Of a DNA stretch of 64,000 bases, positions 27,748-39,499 are shown piece by piece; within the stretch, counting starts at the first letter, position 1; every line of letters starts with the position of its first letter. The stretch spans positions 226,966,360-227,030,359 of the forward strand of contig NC_084793.1 in NCBI RefSeq assembly GCF_963169125.1, read 5' to 3'. The notes below the pieces were generated by a model. The model was given only the letters and a program-made list of their open reading frames with translations, was not told where the DNA came from and did no database searches. A program made the translations under genes and the position numbers. Source of the stretch: Humulus lupulus. Lineage: Eukaryota > Streptophyta > Magnoliopsida > Rosales > Cannabaceae.

Positions 27748-28926
27748 TCAAATTGAAACCGAAAGGCAATGGTAGAATAGGGGACAACTCTCTAAAATCC
27801 AATCCGGAAATGAAACATTTCCCAGCCAATCAACTTTTCCCCAAAAATCACCGTTTCTATCTTTCTTCACTTCAATTTCAGCCAACTGTAACTCCATTCT
27901 CCTCTTTTCAAAATGCAAAACGGACCCATTTAAATCACTCTCACCCCAAACCACTACCAACTTTTCTTCCAAGTTCACCATCCTAGCTCCAGACATGTAC
28001 GAAGGAAAATCTGTCACCACCCCATTAACCTCTTTCCACGTCCCATTCTTTTCATCGAACCCTTTGAACCTCCCACAACTGTCATAGCAATACAAAACAC
28101 CATTCACCACACAGCTCTGACCATTCCAACCCGACGGCAGCTCATTTTCAAAATCCTCCCAAGTCTTCGTTTCTGGATCGAGCTTGAACCCGGTTTCCCC
28201 AACCCAAACGCAGACCCCGCCACCCACTCTGGCGCAGTCCGAGACCCACTTGTTTCGGACCCCTTCTGGACATGGAACGGATTTCCAGAGTCCGATATCT
28301 GGGTCGAACGATTCAACCCAATGCGTCCCTTCATGTGATGAGCTTGGGCCACCACCTCCTCCAGCAACGTAGATTTTACCGCCAAAAACCGCGGCCGAGG
28401 CGCCACACCGGGCCATTTGCATGCTCGGGCCGCGCTCCCACGTGTGGAATCGACCGTCGAGAACCCACACGTCGGAGGAGAATCCTCCATCGACGAAGCC
28501 TCCGAGGACGTAGATCTTGTGGCCGACTGCAGCGTAGGCGGAAGATTCCATTTGAAGAGGAGCTTGTGGAACTCGGACAAGAAAAAGATTATTAGACTCA
28601 GAATCGTTGTGGCTTGAGTTCGGGACAGGTTTTCTTTGGATGGAAAACCAGGTGGCGGGCCAACTCGAGTAGGATCCGACCCTTATCTAGAGCAGATGTT
28701 GGGTGCAGTTGAGGATTGATCGAGCCGTGAAGAATTGTTGGGAGAAGAGAATGGACCTGATGGGTCTAGACACTTGGGAAAGAATCATGTGATGCCATCT
28801 TGGTACTCGGGCAAGGCAGTTTAAAGCGACATCGTTTGCAAGGGACGGGATGAGAACATCAGCTGCTGACAACGCTTCCTTGCTTGACTCCTGCTGGCTG
28901 TGTCTTTGGTCTTTGCCGGAAGCCAT
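27748..28926 (-). pseudogene. F-box/kelch-repeat protein with one in-frame stop
   Basis: The reading frame starts at ATG 28924-28926 (MASGKDQRHSQQ), contains an F-box (PSLANDVALNCLARVPRWHH), then a TAG at 28687-28689. It continues in the same frame, without another stop, through a kelch domain to 27748. Kelch repeats show GHKIYVLGGF, SSDVWVLD, GGKIYVAGGGGG and VLYCYDSCGRFKGFD. F-box proteins of this class are substrate receptors of SCF ubiquitin ligases, with the F-box binding SKP1 and the kelch propeller binding the target. With the stop, translation would give a 79-residue F-box piece, or a kelch-only protein of 267 residues from ATG 28549-28551. An earlier ATG at 28981-28983 is also in frame. 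It has no introns. It may be a recent pseudogene, or the TAG may be a sequence error. Confidence 0.85.
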
Positions 28927-28983
28927 GAGAGCTGGCCTGAGTAGCAAACCATGGTAAATGCTTAATTTTATAAGATCTCTCAA

Positions 28984-29739
28984 TTATAATCTCTGGTTGA
29001 CTTTTTGTTTGTATGGATAGGTGATTGGTTGATATGTTATTCTATATAAAATGATAAGAATTAAATTAACTATACATGGTTAAGAGGTCAGAGGAATCCT
29101 TTAAAGTAGAGGAAAAAAATAAGATTTTGCATTGTACGAGATGTTCATTGTTGTGCGTGGTGCGCACAATTAATCTTAATTATATGTTCAATTATTCGTT
29201 CATATTCCCTTGCATTAGTCATCGTATTTTTATATATAAATAATCAGTACTAGGGAGAATATTCTGTCGAACTAAAGGAATTATAAGCATATATTACTCT
29301 CAACTTTTTAAAATTGCATTCGTCCCTTGTAATTTGCATTTTTTTTAAGTAATGTGACCTTGATCACTTTAAGTTTCGATTGATTTAATTATCTCCAAAT
29401 TTGATTGTGGAGAATCTAACTTATTATTCAAATTTGTATAAATTCGTATAGTATATTTATAATAATATTTTCTTATATTTTATTTTAAATATTATTTGTG
29501 TTAAACAAATTTCTTCGTAAGAAAATTTACAAAATGATTTATTTTCATAAAAGTGTTTGGACACGTGGCAAATGATGATAACTTCCATTTATTGATTGAT
29601 ATATCTTTATAAAATTGGGTACATAGTGATGAGGATCTATATTATCTATTTTTTTCATTTAAAAATAACATTATTTCTCATTGTTTAAGAGTACCAATTT
29701 TATTATCTAATTAAATAAAAACTCGCTTAAAGAAGTTCT
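28984..29739. other. AT-rich intergenic DNA upstream of the F-box gene
   Basis: It should contain the promoter of the minus-strand F-box gene, but I see no convincing TATA/initiator pair. No other feature is seen up to the copia LTR. The last five bases, GTTCT (29735-29739), are the left TSD of that element. Confidence 0.5.
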
Positions 29740-30459
29740 TGTTGGAACTTTTTTGTTAAAAGTTAAAAGTGAATTGTTAAAAATTGAAAAAGAATATTTG
29801 TGTGTGACATAGAAAATGTCCTACATGGATTTAGAAGACTCCTCTATCAGTGTAAATAAGATGCAAGCGCCATCTATTGGGGTGTGCCCCAAGGGGTATC
29901 CAGTTTTGTGCGAATGGGTAATGACTCACATACTTGACCACCACACGCGCGCGCCGCTGTCCGTCCGAGCTGAGCTGGTGGGTGGTGTGGTGTCGTACTT
30001 TATTTTTTGTTGGAAAAAATATTTAATAATAAAATAAATATTTTTACTTGTTAATTAATTTTAAAATGATTTATTAAGAAGCAGTAAACGTGATCCGTTT
30101 TAACTGCATATGATCCTCCCAAGATTGAAAAACATTTTCTTACCGTTTTATTGAGATCGACTTTTCTACATAAGTCAGATTAGAATAACGGTGGAATACA
30201 TCTTTTTTCCAGAAAAACATTCTCTTCTAAAATCGAATTTTCTCAGGGCTTTTGAGGATGTACGAGAGTGAAGCCTTTCAGTGTAGAGAGGTATCGTATA
30301 CAGTGGTTGTTTTATCCTGGGGACGACGTTGTTGATAGACTGCCGTGCACACTTGGGGCAGAGCCGCGAAACGTCTTAAAGAGAGCGACATAGTCCGCGA
30401 CTCAGCCATAAACTTTATCGGTAATTCGTTCCAATTTTTATTTCAATTCAGAATTATCA
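29740..30459 (+). repeat. 5' LTR of the copia element
   Basis: It runs 720 bp from TGTTGGAACTT to GAATTATCA. It is about 70-80 bp longer than the 3' LTR (61476-62126), mainly by one segment at 30041-30124 that the 3' copy lacks. It contains a GC-rich ACACGCGCGCGCCGC stretch in both copies and ends just before the gag leader. Confidence 0.92.
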
Positions 30460-30482
30460 ATTTTAAGACGTTTTGTTTTGCT

Positions 30483-31419
30483 ATGGCTACTACCGATGAT
30501 TTTTCTGGTTTTTCCTCCACTGATATTAACAAGCCATTTCGTTTTGAGGGTTTGCACTTTAAGCGTTGGAAACAAAATATGCACTTTTATCTGACCATGA
30601 AGAATGTTGCGCTTGTCCTCACTGCTCTGAAGCCAGTTGTCTCTGAACCTTTGACCGACAACGAAAAAGAGACTGAATGCGAGAAGCAACAGAAGGAATT
30701 GGACTCCTGGGTTGAAAATGACTTCCTCTGTAAGAATTTTATTCTTAATGGTTTATCTGATGATTTCTATGATTATTATAATTCAGACAAGTCAGCAAAG
30801 GAAATTTGGGAGGCCCTGCAAAAGAAATATGATGCAGAAGAGGCAGGGACTAAAAAATACGCTGTCAGTCGCTACCTGAAGTATCAAATGGTGGACGATA
30901 AATTTGTGGAAGCCCAATCTCACGAAATTCAAAATCGCGCATGAGATTATCTCAGAAGGTATGACTCTTGATGAACAGTTTCAAGTTGCTGTTTTAATTG
31001 ACAAATTATCTCCTTCCTGGAAGGATTTAAAAAATGTTCTCAAGCATAAGACTAAGGATTTTTCTTTAGAGAGTTTGATCACCCGCCTTCGTATGGAGGA
31101 GGAAGCAAGGAAACAAGACCAGAAAGAAGAGGTGCTTGTTGTGTCTAACAGCAACCCCAAGGAGTCCACACCTGCAGTTCTGAAGCTTAATGGCAAAAAT
31201 TTTAAGAATCAGAACCGCAACTCGAATTCAAATTCCAACCGCGACAACCAGAACACTCCTCGAAACAACAGTCAGAGTCAGAACCATAATAGGAACCAAC
31301 CTGGAAGGCAGCAACCTCCACCTAAACAGAATGACTTTGGACAATTCATTTGTTACAACTGTAACAAGCCAGGTCATATGGTACGCAAGTGTAGGAACAA
31401 ACCAAGCACTGCTTCGTAG
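30483..31419 (+). pseudogene. copia gag, one frameshift
   Basis: Starts MATTDDFSGFSSTD at 30483. The capsid part (FEGLHFKRWKQNMHFYL, EIWEALQKKYDAEEAGTKKY) is open to 30944. A one-base change near 30930 shifts the frame, and the second half (HEIISEGMTLDEQFQVAVLI, then a basic Asn/Gln-rich stretch) continues in another frame to 31419. The zinc knuckle CYNCNKPGHMVRKC lies at the end. Gag packages the RNA in virus-like particles; the frameshift separates the capsid from the RNA-binding knuckle. Confidence 0.9.
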
Positions 31420-31425
31420 GCTAAC

Positions 31426-33109
31426 TTGACTGAAGAAGCTTTAATAGCTATGATTTCTGAGATCAACCTTATTGGTGGATCAGATGGGTGGTGGGTAGAC
31501 ACTGGCGCTTCACGCCATGTCTGCTATGAACGTGTTATGTTTAAAACATACACTGCTCCTGATGATAAGAAAGTGTTGTTGGGAGATTCCCACACCACTA
31601 TTGTTGCTGGGATTGGGAATGTGGAGCTTAAGTGTACCTCAGGAAAGACTTTATTACTAAACGATGTAATGCATAATCCTGAGATGAGAAAAAATTTGGT
31701 TTCTGGTTTTCTGCTTAATAAGGCTGGGTTTACTCAAACTATTGGGGCTGATTTGTACACCATCACTAAGAATGATATTTTTGTTGGGAAGGGTTATGCT
31801 ACTGATGGCATGTTTAAGTTAAATGTTAAACTCAATAAAGTTTCTCATTCTGCTTATATGTTGTGTGATTTTAATGTTTGGCATGCTAGACTTTGTCATG
31901 TTAATAAGTGCATTATTAAGAACATGAGTAACATTAGTTCAATTCCTAAAGTGTCAGATAATGATTTTGAAAAATGTGATTTTTGTAGTCAAGCAAAAAT
32001 AACTAAGACACCACATAAATCAGTTACAAGAGAATATGAGCCTTTAGGTTTAATTCATTCAGATATTTGTGAACTTGATAGAACGTTAACTAGGAATGGT
32101 AAACGTTATTTCATCACATTTATTGATGATTGTTCTGACTTTACTTATGTGTACTTAATGAAAAATAAAAGTGATGTGCTTGACATGTTCAAATTATTTG
32201 TGACTGAAATTGAGAATCAATTCAAAAAAAAAAAAATTAAAAGGTTTCGTAGTGATAGAGGAACTGAATATGATCCAAGCATGTTTATTGAGTTTTATAA
32301 TTCACATGGCATTGTACACGAAACCACTGCACCATATTCACCTTAAATGAATGGTAAAGCTGAAAGAAAGAATCGAACTTTTACTGAATATGTTGTGGCT
32401 ATTTTATTGAATTCTGATGCTGCATCTCATTAGTGGGGTGAAATTCTTTTGACTGTTTCTTATGTGTTGAATAGAGTTCCTAAGTCTAAGAGAAAAGTTT
32501 CACCATATGAGATCTTGAAAAATAGGCAACCTAACCTGTCTTATTTTAGAACGTGGGGTTGTTTGGCTTATGTTCGTATTCCTGATCCTAAGAGAATTAA
32601 GCTAGCAAGTAGAGCCTATGAATGTGTATTTATCGGATATGAAAATAATAGTAAAGCATATAGGTTCTAAGATTTAAATGCGAATGGTATTGTGGAATCA
32701 AATAATGCTGATTTTTATGAACATAGATTCCCTTTTAAATTGAGAAATAGTGGGGGCGCATCTACTAGCAACATTCCTACGATTAGGAGTAATGAGAACA
32801 TTGAGGACAGAGAATTAGAACCTAGGAGAAGTAAGAGAGCTAGAGTTGCTAAGGATTATGGTTCTAATTTCCATGTCTATACATTAGAGGAGGATCCTGC
32901 TAACCTCCAAGAAGCTTTGTCTTCTTTAGATGCTGACCTCTGGCAAGAAACCATAAATGATGAAATGGACTCTCTCGAGTCTAACAATACGTGGCACTTA
33001 GTTGATTTACCTCCTGGTTATAAGCCTATAGGTTGCAAGTGGATTTTGAAAAAGAAATTGAAACCCGATGGTATTGTTGATAAGTACAAGGCTCGCTTGG
33101 TAGCCAAGG
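31426..33109 (+). pseudogene. copia protease, integrase and start of RT, broken
   Basis: The protease has the DTGA signature (WWVDTGASRHVC). Integrase shows the HHCC zinc site (WHARLCHVNK ... CDFCSQAK), catalytic Asp residues in LIHSDICELD and RFRSDRGTEYD, and the catalytic Glu in NGKAERKNRT. RT begins with WQETINDEMDSLESNNTW and ends at LVAK where the Tat element is inserted. In-frame stops are TAA 32344-32346, TAG 32431-32433 and TAA 32668-32670. The first two stand where CAA/CAG and TGG are expected. Confidence 0.92.
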
Positions 33110-34140
33110 TGTTGACCTGTGAAATTGGCCAACGGTTGTATGTACAATGTACGACACCTTTTGAACGAAATAAGTAATATAAATGACAGAATATGATTAT
33201 CTTAAGTAAACACACAGAAATTTATAGTGGTTCAGCCCTGTTTTGATGAACAGTAATAACCTAATCCACTTCGTCTTTAGTATTGAGTTACTCAACAATT
33301 ACAAGTATAAACTTAGTAATTCACTTCACAGAAGAGTTTTTCCTATCCAAAAAAGGGTTCCAAAAAAGAAGTCCTTTTTATGAAGCCCTGGGTCCTTTAT
33401 TTATAGTACCCAGGGGCTGTTGCACGATTAGTAGTACTAGAGATCGTGGTTTGGTACACGATCATGGTGAGTGGAGATACGTGTCCACCTTCCCACGATT
33501 ATGAGATCATGGGTCTTCTCTGTTTTCTAAAGATCGTGGTGGATGATGCATGATGGAAACTTCTGGGAAATGCTAAGTCGCTGTTGGTATGTCAGACTTA
33601 GGTGCTAGGCCCGACGACCAAAGCTTGGGTGTTGGACTTGTGACCTTCTGGGTGCTAGGCCTGTTGATCTCCAGGGTGCTAGGCCTGTTGATCTCAGTTT
33701 GAACGAGAGGAATTACTTCTCGGTGAAGTGTACCTAGGGGTTTAGGCCGGCCAGCCTATGGAGGATAGGGTCAGGCCGACCACCCCTAATGTCCTTGGGC
33801 ATATTGGGTCGACCACCCCCGGGTAGGGTCAGGCCGACCACCCCTAGGGGTATAAGGCTTGTTTGGGCTGACTACCCCTAGGGGGTATAGGGCTTGCTTA
33901 GGCCAACCACCCCTAGGAGATATAGGGCCTGCTTGGGCTGACCACCCCTAGGGGATATAGGGCCTGCTTGGGTCAACCACCCTTAAGGAGTATTGGCTTG
34001 GGTGATTTTCCTATAGGTCCTGGACCTATCCTTTTTGCCCGTCGGTCTTTTCTCAATAATTTTTTGTTTTTCCCTGATTTGTGATGTCACGTGTCACATT
34101 TTCATTTGCCACACCATCCTCGTATTTTTGAGGGATAACA
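33110..34140 (-). repeat. Outer left LTR of the first Tat element
   Basis: TGTTGACCTG to GAGGGATAACA. It contains units of 35-39 bp around GACCACCCCTAGGGGATATA at 33740-33990. Followed by 352 bp (34141-34491) that repeat the start of the internal region. Confidence 0.9.
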
Positions 34141-34309
34141 TTTGCCCCGCAAGTTTATTATAATGTACTCTTCATTACGATAAACTTGATCCAGGCCCGA
34201 GAAACATACCGTAGCAGTACTTAAATAGTCAAGTCCCTTGGGACATTATATAGTACTTGTTACTATCGATACTTTGCTCGGTACGAATTTTTCAGGGATA
34301 ATTATTAAT

Positions 34310-36040
34310 TCCTAAAAATAATTGGGTTTCTCAAGGAAAGTTAATTTCCTAAAAATCCAATGTATTTTTCAAGGAAATTTGACATCCTAAAATTATAATA
34401 TATTTTTCAAGCAGCTTTTAATATAAGGTCCTAAAAATATAATATATTTTTCAAGGATATTAATTCCTTGAAAAATATTTATATTTTTTTGGTGAAATTG
34501 GCCAACGGTCGTATGTACAATATACGATACCTTTTGAACATAATAAGTAATATAAATGACAGAATATGATTATCTTAAGTAAACACATAGAAATTTACAG
34601 TGGTTCAGCCCTGTTCTAATGAACAGTAATAACCTAATCCACTTAGTCTTTAGTATTGAGTTACTTCGACAATTACAAGTATGAACTCCAGAATTCACTT
34701 CTCTGAAGAGTCTTTTCCAGTCCAAAAAAGGGCTCCCCAAAAGAGAAGTCCCTTTTATGAAGCCATGGGTCCTTTATTTATAGTACTCAGGGGCTGCTAC
34801 ATGATCAGTAGTATTAGAGATCGTGGTTTGGTACACGACCATGGTGAGTGGAGATACGTGTCCACCTTCCCACGATTATGAGATCGTGGGTATTCTCTTG
34901 TTTCTATAGATCGTGGTGGATGATGCACGATAGAAACTTCTGGGAAATGCTAAGTCTATGTTGGTATGTCAGACTTAGGTGCTAGGCCCGATGACCAAAG
35001 CTTGGGTGCTGGACCTGTGACCTTCTAGGTGCTAGGCCTGTTGATCTCCGGGGTGCTAGGCCTGTTGATCTCAGTTTGAACGAGAGGAATTACTTCTTAA
35101 TGAAGTGTACCTGGGGGTTTAGGCCGACCATCCTATGGAGGATAGGGTCAGGCCGACCACCCCTAATGTCCTTGGGCATATTGGGGCGACCACCCCGGGG
35201 TAGGGTCAGGCCAACCACTCCTAGGGGTACAAGGCTTGCTTGGGCCGACCACCCCTAGGGGATATAGGGCCTGCTTGGGCTGACCACTCCTAGGGGGTAT
35301 AGGGCCTGCTTGGGTCGACCACCCCTAGGGGATATAGGGCCTGCTGGGGCCGACCACCCCTAGGGGGTATTGGCTTGGCCAATTTTCCTATAGGTCCTGG
35401 ACCTATCCTTTTTGCTTGTCGGTCTTTTCTCAATACTTTGTCGTTTTTCCCTGATTTGTGATGTCATGTGTCACATTTTCATTTGCCACTTCATCCTCGT
35501 TTTGTTGAGGGATAACATTTGCCCCGCAAGTTTATTGTAATGTACTCATCATTACGATAAACTTGATCCAGTCCCGAGAAACATACCGTAGCAGTACTTA
35601 GATAGTCAAGTCCCTCGGGAAATTATATAGTACTTGTTACTATCGATACTTTGCTCAGTACGAATTTCTCAGGGATAATTATTAATTCTTAAAAATAATT
35701 GGGTTTTTCAAGGAAAGTTAATTTCCTAAAAATCCAATATATTTTTCAAGGAAACTTGACATCCTAAAATTATAATATATTTTTCAAGGAGTTTTTAAGG
35801 TCCAAAAAATATAATATATTTTCAAGGATATTAATTCCTAAAAATAATAAATATTTTTCAAGGAATTTTATTTCCTAAAAATATAAATATTTTCCAAGGA
35901 ATTTGATTTCCTAAGAATATAAATATTTTTCAAGGAATTTTATTTCCTAAAAATATAGATATTTTTCAAGGAATTGAAATTTAAATGTAAACCATATTAG
36001 ATATTTTTCAAGGAAATTTGAACTCCTAAAAATATCTTAA
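34310..36040. repeat. AT-rich short repeats (ATATTTTTCAAGGAATTT type)
   Basis: A unit of about 36-40 bp, of the form AATATTTTTCAAGGAATTT then TATTTCCTAAAAATAT, recurs at 34310-34490 and 35690-36040. The halves are partly self-complementary (AAGGAAAT/ATTTCCTT), so it could also fold. Confidence 0.7.
34492..35517 (-). repeat. Inner left LTR copy, lacking nine terminal bases
   Basis: It matches 33119-34140 throughout, but the outermost TGTTGACCT is missing. The sequence after it (TTTGCCCCGCAAGTTTATT) is the same as that after the outer copy. Minus-strand TTGCGGGGCAAA before TGTTATCC is the polypurine tract. It contains exact 35-bp units (CGACCACCCCTAGGGGATAT start points at 35246, 35281, 35316). 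Confidence 0.88.
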
Positions 36041-36063
36041 AATATCTTGTCTGCCTGAGAGGT

Positions 36064-36071
36064 TATAAATA
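36064..36071 (+). promoter_or_regulatory. TATA box of the antisense gene
   Basis: GGTTATAAATAGATC, followed about 30 bp later by a pyrimidine-rich start region (TTTCTTTCATCACTG). It lies upstream of the plus-strand gene that starts at 37009, with an AG acceptor just before the ATG. Confidence 0.45.
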
Positions 36072-36329
36072 GATCTTTCTTTCATCACTGTTCCATGCGC
36101 CACTCTCACCTTCTCATCTGCTCCATCCGCCACTTTTAGAAGGATCTAGGTTTGATTTTTCCAGGTCTTCATCAAACTCAGATATTTGCTAAGTATTCTC
36201 TTCTATTCATCACATCATTTAATTTACATGTGCTTGGATTCATAAGAAACACTTTGTTCAAGCTTTCTCTGTAAAATTCCTTAGCCTGTGCGATTTCCAG
36301 GGTTATAAACCCTATACTGAGCAATTTCT

Positions 36330-36750
36330 AGGGAGAGGCCAGCACTCCCTTAGAGCCCTTAGGCCGAGCACTCCCTTAGAGCCTAGGCTGAGTACTCCCT
36401 TCCTTCCTTTAGGAAATATCTAGACCTAGAATTAGGGCTGGGCCGAGTACTCATAAGTCATAGGCCGAGGAATCCTTTCCTTCCCTTGGGTGATTTTCAG
36501 GCATAGGCATTGGGTGGGTCGACCACCTATAGATCACAGGCTGAGTACTTCCTTCCCTTCCTTTAGGCGATTTCTAGACCCAGAATTAGGGCTAGGCCAA
36601 CCACTTTAGGGGCTTATGGGCCGAGGACCTCCTTGGCATGGGTTGAGCATTTCCTTTCCTCCCCTTGGGCGATTTCCAGGGATAGAATTATGGTTGGGCC
36701 GACCACCTTAGGAGTCTTTAGGCCGAGTACCCCTTGCTTTAAACGATTTT
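36330..36750 (+). repeat. Degenerate repeat in the antisense gene leader
   Basis: Motifs GGCCGAGTACTCCCTT and TTGGGCGATTTCCAGG alternate six or more times over 420 bp between the TATA box and the first ATG. No frame crosses it. Confidence 0.6.
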
Positions 36751-37008
36751 TAGGGATTCAGGGTGGTCGGCCTAAGCATAACCTGGCCACCTAGAATCCC
36801 AAAAAATATTATGGAGAATTGAACGGACCTTAGGCACCTTTCTAAAGCTTACTTCCTTGGGGTGGTTGGCCTATGCTTAAGCTCACTGGGCCGACCCCTT
36901 GTCTTGCTTGTTATTCCCTCGTTTTGACTTTTTAGTTCATGAACCTGCCCCCAGTTGTTGACTTTATTATGTTCATTAACTAATTTTAATCTTTATTTTT
37001 CTTCTCAG

Positions 37009-39494
37009 ATGTCCAGCTTTTCTCCATCAGACAAGTTGGTAGGTGAGCGTAATCCTCAAGAGTTTTTGGAAAGGTTGAAAATGATTCTTCCTCATTCTGC
37101 TTTATACTTATTCAGTGAGGAAGATTTCTTAAAGAGGTACTGTCCAATGGTGAGAGTGAAACAGACAACTTGGCAACCCTCTGAAGATGACCCTCAGATT
37201 GCCAGGCATATCTCTCAGGGATCCTCGCCGGGCTCTTCTCAGATTACCTCTCAGCACAGTATGCCCTGCGGTTCCCAAGGCACTCAAATCACACCTCAGT
37301 GGAGTCATTCTTCTCAACATGATAGGTCAGGTCAGCGAGAACCATCGCAACGCCCTTCGCACTAAGATACTAGTTGGGTTCCCCATCAATCTTCTTCTCG
37401 GAAAGATTGCACCGAGGGCTCACGTCGCCACATTGCTCATCCTCAGGAGCGTCCTAATCACAAATTCCGTCCCAAAGTAGTTCGCCCTCCTTCCAAGAGC
37501 AAAATAGTCTTGTTAGCTGAGCAGCAGAATAAGAGACGACAAAAGGAGTTCTACTCATTAGATTTTGGGACTACCTTCACCAGTGAGATCATATGGAAAC
37601 TGGTTGAGAAGCCTCGTCCTACTGATTGCGAGGTTGTTTGGTTCAAGGGGGCTGCCTCTGACATGACTGAGGAGAAGGTAAAGAATTTGAGGAAGACCTT
37701 TGACCTGTCGAGGGTTTCCATCATTATCCTGGTCCAGATGACAGAGCTGAGGATCCCCCTTTGGGTATGTGCGCTTGGACACGCTCCGCCATTAGGTCCG
37801 GGGCTCTGCTTCCTCTTCATCCATACTTCCGAAGTGTAGCAGACTATTTTGGTATTAGTCCTTCTCAACTGGATCCTAATGCGATCTTGGCCTTGTCTGC
37901 ATTGTACATCATCTATCACCATAGACAGTGGGATGCTCCAGTGCCTCATGAGATCCACTATCTATTTGACCTGAAGACAAACTCTTCTCAGCGCAACTCG
38001 GGATATTTCTACTTCCACCATTATATGAGCGAGGGTACCAACACCTTTTTGGAAGAGATCTCTGGAAATAGCAAGGCATTTAGATATACTGATAACAATT
38101 CTTTACCAAGGACGCAGAGGCCAACTTCTCCAAGTTTAAGCACGTTGGGCCCTTTTATAGACCACTCCTGACCCATGGCATGATCGTTAGGGCCAATACA
38201 TTGATTTCCATGACCCCTGAGGAAAAGAATGTTAAGACCCTCATCACATCGGAGAACCTTAAGAAGGCAGGGTTGTTTCCTCCTACCATATCAGATGGTT
38301 CAGATGATGATGGTTCCGAGCCCGTGATAGCCATAGACTCCCCGGGACCCATTCATGTCGAGGAGGTGTCCTCTTCGCCAGTGTTAGTCGTACATGAGGG
38401 TGATGAGATGGGTGCATCTGCTGCATATTCATTGCTTTCTTCAGACGACTTTGATGAGGCTGCATTCAAACTAGAATCACATTCAGAAGGTTCGACACTT
38501 TATCACTTTTATTCTATGGTTCATCGATACTTAATATCCTTCTAACATTTGATCTCATTTTGTAGGCTCAGACATGTTTGGTTTTGTCCATACCCAGCAA
38601 AGGTCGACTCCTGCCGAGGTCAGTCCTTCTATTCGAGCAGCGAAAAGGGCCAGGGTCGAGGCTGAGTCGGTCATGGAAGTTCCTCTTAAGGTGTCTCTTC
38701 CAACTCCTTTGGCGTCTAGCCCTATCGCAAAGGTTGAGCCATATTTGTCTACACCATTTCCTTCCACTGTCAATGATGTGGGTGCCTCTTGCTCTACGCC
38801 CGCCCCTTTATCTGAGCCACATCAATCTGCTATACGGAACTTGAGCACCCTCATGGATCGAGCATCGCATCTGGAGCAAACAACAACAGCCTTTAATGGG
38901 ATCAAGAATGAGGACCTGAATAACATTCTTACGAAGTCACTCTTAGACATTGAGAGTGTGAGTCCTTTACTGTTCCCTTCTTGTCTATTTAGCTCGTGTT
39001 CTACTGTTTATCTAACATGTGTTTTTTCCAGGCATTGATGTTGGTCTCTCATGTTCGTGATCGATCTGTAGAGTGTACTTCTATGCTCTCCAACCTTCGT
39101 TCTGAGCTTGAAGTCTTCCATCAAAAGGTACTGGACCTTAGGCGCATTCTCGGCTTCTAGGGATGCTGACATTGCCTCAAAGGACGAAGAGATCAATACC
39201 CTTCGCAGTACTGCAAAGCTCAAACAGAAAGAAGTGACCGAGTTGACTTCCAAGATAACCTAGATGGAGAGGGAACTTGCTGATCGACTCCAACAGTCTG
39301 AAGCTGAGAAAGAGAAGTTGATTTCCAACATGAACCAATTGCAGAAGGATTTTCTTGTCGAGAAGGAGCAAGAGGTCAAAGCTGCTCAGGACAAGGCTCG
39401 AGGGGAGTATTCAGAGACAACCTTCTCTTGCTTCTACTTGATCTGGAAGTCCAACAAAGATCTGAACTTGGATTTTATTCCCAAGAAGACGTGA
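37009..39494 (+). pseudogene. Antisense gene of the first Tat element (putative gypsy-type transposon domain)
   Basis: Starts ATG 37009 directly after CTTCTCAG. The segment at 37540-37730 (LDFGTTFTSEIIWKLVEKPR) and the segment at 37761-38100 (SGALLPLHPYFRSVADYFGI, LDPNAILALSALYIIYHH, GYFYFHHYMSEG) match the domain often labelled putative gypsy type transposon in plant proteins. Later exons encode acidic and Ser/Pro-rich sequence and a coiled coil (MERELADRLQQSEAEKEKLI). Intron borders are seen at TTTTGTAG/GC (38564) and GTGAGT...TTCCAG (38957-39031). Frames break at 37363 and near 37740. It lies on the strand opposite to gag-pol, between pol and the 3' LTR. The function of such proteins is not known to me. 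Confidence 0.7.
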
Positions 39495-39499
39495 GCGAA

